Assembly: GCA_964450435.1 (NCBI GenBank)
Contig: CAYVCX010000072.1
Span: forward strand, 1 to 13,209
Length of the DNA: 13,209 bases
Direction: 5' to 3'
Source: SKLM01 sp964450435
Lineage (GTDB): Bacteria > Chloroflexota > Anaerolineae > B4-G1
Positions 1 to 6,019 of the stretch are shown here, piece after piece. The notes below the pieces were generated by a model, which did no database searches, had not been told where the DNA came from, and saw only the letters and a program-made list of their open reading frames with translations. Made by a program: the position numbers and the translations under genes. Each line of letters opens with the position of its first letter. Position 1 is the stretch's first letter.

Positions 1-4
1 GGCG

Positions 5-24
5 GTCCATCCATTGAGATGGAC
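5..24. repeat. Small inverted repeat at the left edge
   Basis: GTCCATC at 5-11 is the exact reverse complement of GATGGAC at 18-24, with a 6-base loop, so a 7-bp hairpin is possible. It lies about 80 bases before the first gene. It could belong to the end of an unseen upstream gene or to a leader. No U-tract follows it on the plus strand, so I do not call it a terminator. The rest of 1-105 shows no clear promoter to me. Confidence 0.3.
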
Positions 25-105
25 ACCAAGGCTGAAGCATCATGAGAGGCATATTCGTCCGCCTTTCTACGCTTTAGACAACCAGGCACTCAGACCTCCA
101 CATCT

Positions 106-303
106 ATGGTCACCAAACGGCAACTGGGTATCTTCGTCATCGCCTTGAGCGTGGTTGGCATCCTCGGCGTTCTGAGCGCGGATGTCCTTGGTCTGAGCCA
201 ATGGAGTGCATTTGGGCCTCTGCAGAAGATTGGGGTCGGCCTGGGATCAGGTGCCATTCTGGTGGGCCTGATTCTATTGCGTTTGGGGGACCGACCGGCC
301 TGA
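106..303 (+). CDS. Small two-helix membrane protein of unknown function
   Basis: A 65-residue protein with two hydrophobic stretches, about residues 8-28 (LGIFVIALSVVGILGVLSAD) and 42-59 (IGVGLGSGAILVGLILLR). They are separated by a short polar loop, and the protein ends in a basic tail. This is a membrane hairpin with no recognisable catalytic motif. No good Shine-Dalgarno precedes the ATG, so the start is uncertain. The gene ends 14 bases before the glycosyltransferase start, on the same strand. The two are probably co-transcribed, and the small protein may be an accessory subunit of, or simply a neighbour to, the glycosyltransferase; that role is inference. I do not recognise the family. 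The opposite-strand open frame here (90-704) is a shadow of this gene and the next. Confidence 0.6.
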   Translation: MVTKRQLGIFVIALSVVGILGVLSADVLGLSQWSAFGPLQKIGVGLGSGAILVGLILLRLGDRPA

Positions 304-317
304 CAGCGACCACCACT

Positions 318-1994
318 ATGAACCGAACGTTGTCTCGTCTTCTTCAGATCCTTGCTACGCTGCTCGCTGTTCTCGCCGTGGCAGCTTATGTCTTCTATCT
401 CGCGGTGTACGTTACCTACGCAGTCGATCTCTTCCGCTGGCCTTTCGACTACGATCAGGGCGAGGGGTTCGAGCTGTACGACGCCATTCTCTACGGGCGG
501 GGTGAGTGGCCCTATCGCGACAACGCTACCTTTCCGTTCTATGCCTCCAACTACCCTCCCCTGTTCCACGTCTTGATTGTCCCGCTGCTCCCGATCTTGG
601 GCCCCCGGCTCGTCGCTGGCAGACTGGTATCGTTTCTCGCCACCATCATCACCGCCGTCACTATATTTGTCGTCGTACGGCGCAGTATCAGAGATCCGGG
701 TCAAGACGGGATGAAAGGCTTGCTCATTCCGACCATCTCTGGGCTGGGCTTCCTAGCTTCGAACTACGTCTACCAGATCGGCCCCCTGTCCAGGATGCAC
801 ATGACGCTGGTGATGTTCGAGACGCTGGCCATCGCCTTCATCGCCGGGTTCGAACATCCCACACGTGGAAAGCGCAACCTGGTCCTGGGGTTGCTGATGC
901 TGTTCTGTGCCGGCTATACCAAGCAGACAGCGGTTTTCACCGTCGCGGCGGCTCTGTCCTACGTCTTTCTGAGGGACATAAGAAAGGCGCTGCTCTCTGG
1001 AGCTGCCCTGGCCATCACGGCAGGATCTGTCTTCTGGCTAATCAACGTCGCGACTGACGGCGCGTGGTGGGTTAATATCATCCAGGCCAACGTCAACGAG
1101 TTCGACTACCGACAGACGCTCTTCCTCTTTCGGCAGTGGTTCCGCCTGCACACGCTGTTCGTATTGCTGGCGGCCGGCTACTTCGTCTACGAGCTGTTCT
1201 GGGATCGGCTGTCGGCCTACTCGGTGTGGTTCTTCTTCGCCCTGGGCGTCGGGGCTCTGAGCGGGAAATGGGGTGCGGGGTTTGGCTACTTCAACACGGC
1301 CGTCGCTGCTGCCTGCATCCTCTCTGGTCTAGCCATCGGGAGGGTGGGGAGGAAAGCAAAGAGCTCACAACTGCGCATCTCGCGGCTGGAACTCTCGATC
1401 CCGTCGCTGTGGGCTGTGATGGTCCCGTTCCTCTACCTGCTGCAGGCTCCACGAATGCTCCATCTTCCGACCACCGGCCCCGTCTTCGGGTCGGTGGCTC
1501 GAACGCTGGGCGTCGACGACCAGCTGGTGTATGGGCAGGGGGATCAACTGGTCTCAACACACTGCGCACCGGTCGCCTATCATGACGCTATGGGCTACAC
1601 GCAGCTAGGACATCTGCTCACGCCTGACGACCGAGCGGCTGGGGAACGAATCATGGCCTATGTGCGGGCCGCTGAAGGCCCCATTCTGAGCGAGGAGGCC
1701 ATGTTCAGCCTTCTTGCGGACAAGCCAGTGGTGACCAATCCGACCCAGCTACTCAACCTCTACAACAACGGCCTGCTGGACACATCTGAGATCGTGGATT
1801 ACGTGAACCGGCAGGTCTTCGATCTCGTCATCTTCCGCGCTCAATTCTATCCTCCCCCCGTGCTGGAGGCTATTGGTCAGAACTACCAACCCGTGGACCA
1901 CATATGCATGAATGGCTTCTACTATCGCCTCTTGCGGCCCAAGCGTGCGCCGGGCAGCGCCGCCGTGTGGTTCGAGCATACCGCGCCGCAATGA
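318..1994 (+). CDS. Polytopic membrane glycosyltransferase, GT-C fold (GT39/ArnT/PMT-like)
   Basis: A 558-residue integral membrane protein. It has about ten hydrophobic segments over residues 10-375, then a soluble C-terminal region (about 395-558). The first extramembrane loop carries D44-Y-D46-Q-G-E49-G, matching the acidic motif of GT-C enzymes that transfer sugars from polyprenyl-phosphate donors outside the cytoplasmic membrane. WPYRDNATFPFYASNYPP (64-81) further along that loop is also typical of these proteins. The donor and acceptor cannot be read from sequence; cell-envelope polysaccharide, glycolipid or protein glycosylation are all possible. The frame stays open upstream to an ATG at 201, but I chose ATG 318: it gives the expected short N-tail before helix 1, and the extra 39 residues would overlap the preceding gene and are not hydrophobic. 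No strong Shine-Dalgarno is visible. The neighbours do not reveal the pathway. Confidence 0.82.
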   Translation: MNRTLSRLLQILATLLAVLAVAAYVFYLAVYVTYAVDLFRWPFDYDQGEGFELYDAILYGRGEWPYRDNATFPFYASNYPPLFHVLIVPLLPILGPRLVAGRLVSFLATIITAVTIFVVVRRSIRDPGQDGMKGLLIPTISGLGFLASNYVYQIGPLSRMHMTLVMFETLAIAFIAGFEHPTRGKRNLVLGLLMLFCAGYTKQTAVFTVAAALSYVFLRDIRKALLSGAALAITAGSVFWLINVATDGAWWVNIIQANVNEFDYRQTLFLFRQWFRLHTLFVLLAAGYFVYELFWDRLSAYSVWFFFALGVGALSGKWGAGFGYFNTAVAAACILSGLAIGRVGRKAKSSQLRISRLELSIPSLWAVMVPFLYLLQAPRMLHLPTTGPVFGSVARTLGVDDQLVYGQGDQLVSTHCAPVAYHDAMGYTQLGHLLTPDDRAAGERIMAYVRAAEGPILSEEAMFSLLADKPVVTNPTQLLNLYNNGLLDTSEIVDYVNRQVFDLVIFRAQFYPPPVLEAIGQNYQPVDHICMNGFYYRLLRPKRAPGSAAVWFEHTAPQ

Positions 1995-2261
1995 AGATGC
2001 GAGATGAGAAGAGATCCTGTTCCCGCTACCGAATGCTTGAGATGTCGAGCCGCATCAGTGGCTCGGCTGCCCAACTGTGGGGCACTCAGGGTCCAGGCCA
2101 GTGGGGAGTACAAACGCGTCAAACGTCAGCCCCACGCGGGGCCGCCAGAGGGAGCGCCCCTCCGGTGCGCCCGCCAGCGCCGGGGTTGGGGCGAGCGTGC
2201 CCGTGATTATTGGCAGGGGTAGAGCCCTCGGGCGCTCGGGCTGAAGCATACAGGAGGAGGA
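1995..2261 (+). other. GC-rich non-coding leader between the glycosyltransferase and degV
   Basis: 267 bases with no convincing gene; open frames crossing it are compositionally driven and unrelated to known proteins. It holds several possible hairpins. CGAGCC 2046-2051 pairs with GGCTCG 2060-2065 (loop of 8), and could be a weak end signal for the upstream gene although no U-tract follows. GCCCC 2129-2133 pairs with GGGGC 2138-2142. CGCCCC 2155-2160 pairs with GGGGCG 2188-2193, enclosing CCGG 2162-2165 / 2180-2183. AGCCC 2223-2227 pairs with GGGCT 2238-2242, just before the ribosome binding site. Two GTGGGG copies (2077-2082, 2101-2106) could compete for CCCCAC 2130-2135. I recognise no known riboswitch class and no clear -35/-10 pair. 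GC richness alone could produce much of this. Confidence 0.35.
2252..2260 (+). promoter_or_regulatory. Strong Shine-Dalgarno of the degV-family gene
   Basis: AGGAGGAGG followed by one A and the ATG at 2262. It is a near-perfect anti-16S match and fixes the start of the DegV protein, although its 3' end is very close to the ATG. A small possible hairpin (2223-2242) lies just upstream. Confidence 0.75.
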
Positions 2262-3122
2262 ATGCCCAGGATCGGTATTCTCACGGACACAACGGCCAGT
2301 ATTCCGCACAGGCTGATTGAGAAGTTGCGGATCGAGATTGTGCCGTACTACATCCACCGCGGGCTGGTCACTCTCCGGGACATGGTTGACGTCAAGCCTG
2401 GGGAGTTCGCAGATTGGCTGGCAGAGGCAAAGCGGCTCCCCACGACGTCCAACCCTGCACCGGGCGATTACCTGAGAGGCCTGAAGAACCTGGCTGACCG
2501 GGTGCGAGGGATCATCGTGCTGACCATGACATCCAAGGGAAGCGGGGCTTACCAATCGTGCCGGGCTGCCGTGGAGATGCTCCAGGAACGCACCCCCGAT
2601 GTGCAAGTGGAGGTGGTCGATACCCTGCAGGTGGCCATGTCACAAGGTTGGGTGGCCATTGAGGCCGCCCGGGCAGCCAGGGACGGCCTCGATTTCGAAT
2701 CAGTGTTGCATCGAGCCCGAGAGGTCGCCCGACAGGGAATGATGATTCAGACAGCGGATACGTTGCGCTATCTTCACATGGGCGGTCGAATCGGCAAGGC
2801 GCAGCATCTGGTCGGCTCGCTGCTCAACATCAAGCCGATTATCGGTATGGAGGACGGAGAGATCGTCGCGCTCGCCACGACGCGAAGCCGGCTGAGAGCC
2901 TACCGCCGCATTGTTGAGTTGATGCAGGAGCGGGTCGGAGAAGGCGCACACATCAGAGTTGCTTTCATGCACGTGGCGGCACGGGAGAAGCTGGAGACAC
3001 TACAGGCGATGGTGACGGAGCGATTCGACTGCACCGAGACCATCGTCACAGAGCTCTCTCCGGCACTGGCTGTCCACTCCGGTCCCGGGACAGTCGGCGT
3101 GAGCTTCATACCCGGCTCCTAG
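2262..3122 (+). CDS. DegV-family (FakB-like) fatty-acid-binding protein
   Basis: 286 residues, the normal DegV length. Family motifs in order are TDTTASIP (8-15), TTSNPAPGDY (61-70, the usual T-S-x-P loop), TSKGSGAYQS (90-99), DTLQVAMSQG (120-129), TLRYLHMGGRIGKA (167-180), NIKPII (189-194) and HSGPGTVGVSF (272-282). DegV/FakB proteins bind one fatty acid; where a FakA kinase exists, they present it for phosphorylation so that exogenous or recycled acids enter phospholipid synthesis. The fold and lipid binding are well established for the family. The FakA partnership here is inference, because no kinase gene lies in the window. The position usually occupied by a hydrophobic residue in SSxLSGTYQS is Gly here (G93). 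The start is set by the Shine-Dalgarno at 2252. The gene appears monocistronic and converges on clpC. Confidence 0.92.
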   Translation: MPRIGILTDTTASIPHRLIEKLRIEIVPYYIHRGLVTLRDMVDVKPGEFADWLAEAKRLPTTSNPAPGDYLRGLKNLADRVRGIIVLTMTSKGSGAYQSCRAAVEMLQERTPDVQVEVVDTLQVAMSQGWVAIEAARAARDGLDFESVLHRAREVARQGMMIQTADTLRYLHMGGRIGKAQHLVGSLLNIKPIIGMEDGEIVALATTRSRLRAYRRIVELMQERVGEGAHIRVAFMHVAAREKLETLQAMVTERFDCTETIVTELSPALAVHSGPGTVGVSFIPGS

Positions 3123-3127
3123 TCCCA

Positions 3128-3175
3128 CCGGGGTCGCCGGCTCCGAAGCCTTCGCGGGTCTCCGCCTGACCCCGG
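3128..3175 (+). terminator. Possible branched hairpin after degV
   Basis: CCGGGGTC 3128-3135 pairs with GACCCCGG 3168-3175 (8 bp). It encloses a smaller GGCT/AGCC hairpin (3139-3142 / 3147-3150). It begins 6 bases after the degV stop. No U-tract follows, so it may be only a transcript-end structure. Confidence 0.35.
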
Positions 3176-3292
3176 CGGATAACCCGGCTCCAGAACGGGC
3201 ACTTCGCCGACGCCCGAGCCTGTTCCCGGGGCCGACCCGAGCAGGGTCGTGTCCCGATCTCCATTTCCTCTCAGCGATTCCGAACCTGAACC

Positions 3293-3324
3293 GAGAAGGG
3301 CCTGGCAGCAGCCAGGCCCTTCTC
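3293..3324. terminator. clpC: 14-bp hairpin between convergent degV and clpC
   Basis: The left arm 3293-3306 (GAGAAGGGCCTGGC) and right arm 3311-3324 are perfect reverse complements around an AGCA tetraloop. It lies 27 bases past the clpC stop on the minus strand and about 170 bases past the degV stop, and nothing else lies between the convergent genes. The U-tract is poor on both sides (GGTTCAGG on the minus side), but stem length and position make it the likely clpC terminator and a bidirectional barrier. Confidence 0.7.
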
Positions 3325-3350
3325 CCCTGCTCCACAATGCTCTGCGCCGA

Positions 3351-5852
3351 CTACGACTCGACCTCAACTTCGTCCGACACACTCTCCGCGGCCTTCTCGC
3401 CCAGCTCTTTCCACTCCGTGCCAGGTTGGAAGACCAACTCCTCGTCACCGACGTCGACCACGACCACGCCCCCTTTCTGGAAGTCACCGCGCAGGAGCGC
3501 GACGCTCAGGGGGCTTTCCACGTGGCGCTGCAGAGCGCGACGCAGCGGCCGTGCGCCGAACTGAGGATCAAAGCCTTCGCGAGCCAGCCAGCTCCGGCTC
3601 GCATCTGTCAGCTTCACACTTAACCCCAGCTCCTCCAGGCGCTCGGTGACCTCTGCCATCTGCAAATCCACGATGTGCTCCATGTCCTCTATCGTGAGAT
3701 CATTGAAGACGATGACCTCGTCGATGCGGTTCAGGAACTCCGGCCGGAACGTCTGCTTCAGTTGCCTTTGGATCTTCTGCTGATGCTCGTTTCCATCCAG
3801 GCTCCCTTCTCCTGCTCGCATGAACCCGAGCGTGCCTCCTTGCTGGGCGAACTCGGTCCCAATGTTCGAGGTCATGATGACGACCGTGTTGCGGAAGTTC
3901 ACGGTATGGCCCTGGCCGTCCGTCAGCGTACCTTCGTCGAGGATCTGCAGCAGGGCATTCCACACATCCGGATGGGCCTTCTCGATCTCGTCGAACAACA
4001 CCACGCGATAGGGGCGCCGGCGCACCGCTTCCGTCAGCTGGCCACCCCGCTCGTGGCCGATGTACCCTGGCGGTGCGCCAAACAGCCGCGAGACGGTATG
4101 CCGCTCGCGATACTCGCTCATATCGATGCGCACCAGAGCGTCCTCATCATCGAACAGGAACCATGCCAGCACCTTGGCTAACTCGGTCTTGCCCACGCCC
4201 GATGCCCCCAGGAAGATGAAACTACCGATGGGGCGGCTGGGATCCTTGAGCCCCGAGCGCGCACGGCGGATGGCGTCGGAGACAGCAGCCACGGCTTCGT
4301 CCTGACCCACGATGCGCTTATGTATCGCATCCTCCATCCGCAGCAGCTTCTCCGCTTCTGTCTCCATCATCCGTGCGACGGGGATTCCGGTCCAGTTCGC
4401 CACCACCTCGGCGATGTCCTGCTCCTCAATCGTCTCGTCGAGTTGATTCTCCTGCTGCCATATCTGGCGCTTGAGGTTGAACTCGGCCTGGGCGTTGATG
4501 CGCTTCGTCTTCAACTCGGCTGCACGCTGATAGTCCTCCAACCCGCTAGCTGCATCGATCTCTGTCTGAAGCTGGTGCAGCTCTTGCTGCAGTTCTTTCA
4601 GCTCAGGGGGAAGTGTGTGCAGCGCCACCCGCAGCTTGGCTGCCGCCTCGTCCATTAGATCGATAGCCTTGTCGGGCAGGCGTCGATCGGTTACGTAACG
4701 GTGCGAAAGACGCGCTGCTGACTCGAGGGCATCGTCCGATATGTGCACTTTGTGATGTGCCTCGTATCGATCGCGGAGCCCCATCAACATCTCGATGGTT
4801 TTGTCCACTGTAGGCTCATCGACGAAGACCGGCGCAAACCGCCGCTCCAGTGCGCCATCGCGCTCGATGTACTGCCGATATTCCTCCAGGGTCGTCGCGC
4901 CAATGCACTGCAGCTCACCCCGCGCTAGAGCAGGCTTCATCATACTGGAGGCATCCAGTGCCCCCGTACCGGCCCCTGCGCCGACCACGTTGTGCAGCTC
5001 ATCAATGAAAAGGATGATCTCGCCTTCAGAGTTCTGGATCTCCTCAATGGTAGCCTTGAGGCGCTCCTCGAACTCGCCGCGGAAGTGCGTACCTGCAACC
5101 ATCGAGGCCAGATCAAGCTGCACCACCTCCCGCCCCATGAGTATCTCCGGCACGTCCCCCTCGGCGACTCTCTGGGCCAGACCTTCCGCGATGGCCGTCT
5201 TGCCTACGCCTGGCTCACCGATGAGTGCCGGGTTGTTCTTCGTGCGCCGGCAAAGGATCTGAATCACGCGCAGAATCTCGTCGTCCCGCGCGATCACCGG
5301 ATCCAGCTTGCCCTCGTGAGCCATCTGGGTCAGGTTGCGGCTGTATTTCTCCAGCACCCGATAGCGAGTCTCAGCTCGCCGATCAGTCACGCGCTTCCCG
5401 CCGCGCACCTCCTCGATCACCTCGTAAATTCGATCCTTCGAGATACCCCTCTCTCGCAGGATTCGTGCCGGCAACGTGTCCTTCTCGCTGGTGATGGCCA
5501 GGAAGATATGCTCCGTTGAGATGTAGTCATCCTTCAGACGGTTTGCCTCGGCATTCGCCTGATCGAGCACGCGCTTAACCCGTGGGGTAATGAAGACCTG
5601 GCCCATCCCACCCCCTCCGTAGACGTTGGCCTTGGCGCTTTCCTGCAGCTCCTCATCGAGCCGCTGTTTGACCTGCTCGACATCGGCTCCCAGGCGCTCC
5701 ATCAGATCAGAGATCACTCCTTGCGGCTGCTCCAAGAGCGCCAGGAAGATATGTTCCGTGTCCACCTGGGTGTGTCCATAGCGCCCCATGATCTGGACGG
5801 CCCGCTGAGCTGCTGCCTGCGCCCGCTCGGTGAAACGGTCTAGCCTCATCAT
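3351..5852 (-). CDS. clpC: ClpC-type AAA+ unfoldase (Clp protease ATPase subunit)
   Basis: 833 residues. It has a double Clp N-domain (about 1-150), then AAA+ D1 with Walker A GEPGVGKT (212-219), aromatic pore loop HFRG (256-259), Walker B IILFIDE (279-285) and Arg finger ERR (336-338). A short middle domain (about 413-470) carries a UVR-like motif, LEDYQRAAELKTK (438-450). D2 has Walker A GASGVGKT (549-556), pore loop GYIG (596-599), Walker B VVLFDE (617-622) and GARPLRR (766-772). An LGF tripeptide (675-677) sits in the D2 loop where ClpA/ClpC/ClpX dock on ClpP. Together these mark a ClpP-partner ClpC rather than ClpB. It should unfold substrates and feed them to ClpP (not in this window). 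I start at ATG 5852 or 5849 (MMRLDRFTERAQ), the classic ClpC N-terminus, with GAGGGG upstream; the frame opens further, to 5915. Oddities are HF for the usual KY in pore loop 1, and AS for PT in the D2 P-loop. Confidence 0.93.
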   Translation of the reverse strand: MMRLDRFTERAQAAAQRAVQIMGRYGHTQVDTEHIFLALLEQPQGVISDLMERLGADVEQVKQRLDEELQESAKANVYGGGGMGQVFITPRVKRVLDQANAEANRLKDDYISTEHIFLAITSEKDTLPARILRERGISKDRIYEVIEEVRGGKRVTDRRAETRYRVLEKYSRNLTQMAHEGKLDPVIARDDEILRVIQILCRRTKNNPALIGEPGVGKTAIAEGLAQRVAEGDVPEILMGREVVQLDLASMVAGTHFRGEFEERLKATIEEIQNSEGEIILFIDELHNVVGAGAGTGALDASSMMKPALARGELQCIGATTLEEYRQYIERDGALERRFAPVFVDEPTVDKTIEMLMGLRDRYEAHHKVHISDDALESAARLSHRYVTDRRLPDKAIDLMDEAAAKLRVALHTLPPELKELQQELHQLQTEIDAASGLEDYQRAAELKTKRINAQAEFNLKRQIWQQENQLDETIEEQDIAEVVANWTGIPVARMMETEAEKLLRMEDAIHKRIVGQDEAVAAVSDAIRRARSGLKDPSRPIGSFIFLGASGVGKTELAKVLAWFLFDDEDALVRIDMSEYRERHTVSRLFGAPPGYIGHERGGQLTEAVRRRPYRVVLFDEIEKAHPDVWNALLQILDEGTLTDGQGHTVNFRNTVVIMTSNIGTEFAQQGGTLGFMRAGEGSLDGNEHQQKIQRQLKQTFRPEFLNRIDEVIVFNDLTIEDMEHIVDLQMAEVTERLEELGLSVKLTDASRSWLAREGFDPQFGARPLRRALQRHVESPLSVALLRGDFQKGGVVVVDVGDEELVFQPGTEWKELGEKAAESVSDEVEVES

Positions 5853-5872
5853 TGGCTGATATACCCCTCTAG

Positions 5873-5907
5873 TCCTACCTCTTAGAATGGTCTCTGGCTC
5901 GGTAGGA
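5873..5907 (-). promoter_or_regulatory. clpC: Inverted repeat in the clpC 5' leader
   Basis: TCCTACC 5873-5879 is the exact reverse complement of GGTAGGA 5901-5907. This allows a 7-bp stem with a 21-base loop in the predicted roughly 74-base leader, ending about 20 bases before the clpC ATG. It could be a protein-binding operator or an RNA structure. It does not resemble the CIRCE consensus (TTAGCACTC-N9-GAGTGCTAA). Confidence 0.35.
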
Positions 5908-5932
5908 GGATTCACCAGATGCCAGCAAGAAG

Positions 5933-5961
5933 ATTATACTCGAAATCCCTTCTTCAGACAA
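5933..5961 (-). promoter_or_regulatory. clpC: Sigma70-type promoter of clpC
   Basis: On the minus strand, TTGTCT (5961-5956, 4 of 6 to consensus), a 17-base spacer, then a perfect TATAAT (5938-5933). Transcription would begin near 5926, giving a leader of about 74 bases. The -35 hexamer coincides with the U-tract of the clpB terminator, so end and start signals are interlocked. Confidence 0.75.
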
Positions 5962-5962
5962 A

Positions 5963-6010
5963 GACACGGTGCCGGAGCTGGCGCACAGACACCGGCTCCG
6001 GCACCGTGTC
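5963..6010 (-). terminator. clpB: Intrinsic terminator of clpB
   Basis: Left arm 5963-5978 and right arm 5995-6010 are perfect 16-bp complements (GACACGGTGCCGGAGC). One G-U and two G-C pairs extend the stem to about 19 bp, leaving a 10-base loop. On the minus strand TTTGTCT follows. It lies 9 bases past the clpB stop, so most clpB transcripts should end before clpC. Confidence 0.85.
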
Positions 6011-6019
6011 GCGTCCACG

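Noticed and set aside
30..40. GGCTGAAGCAT repeated at 2239-2249 before degV
   Set aside because: An 11-base repeat is expected by chance many times in 13 kb, and the two contexts share nothing else.
1..45. Possible C-terminal tail of an upstream gene (frame 1, ending TGA at 43-45)
   Set aside because: Only 14 codons are visible and nothing in them is recognisable, so it cannot be told from chance.
2055..2606. 183-residue minus-strand open frame across the degV start
   Set aside because: It overlaps a clear DegV gene with a strong Shine-Dalgarno. The translation is rich in Pro, Arg and Cys with no family motif; it is a GC-driven shadow.
5853..5915. Extra 21 residues at the ClpC N-terminus (start at 5915)
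   Set aside because: The family begins at MxxxRFTERAQ. The extension (MNPPTEPETILRGRTRG...) is not Clp-like, it would overlap the leader inverted repeat, and MM at 5852/5849 has its own GAGGGG.
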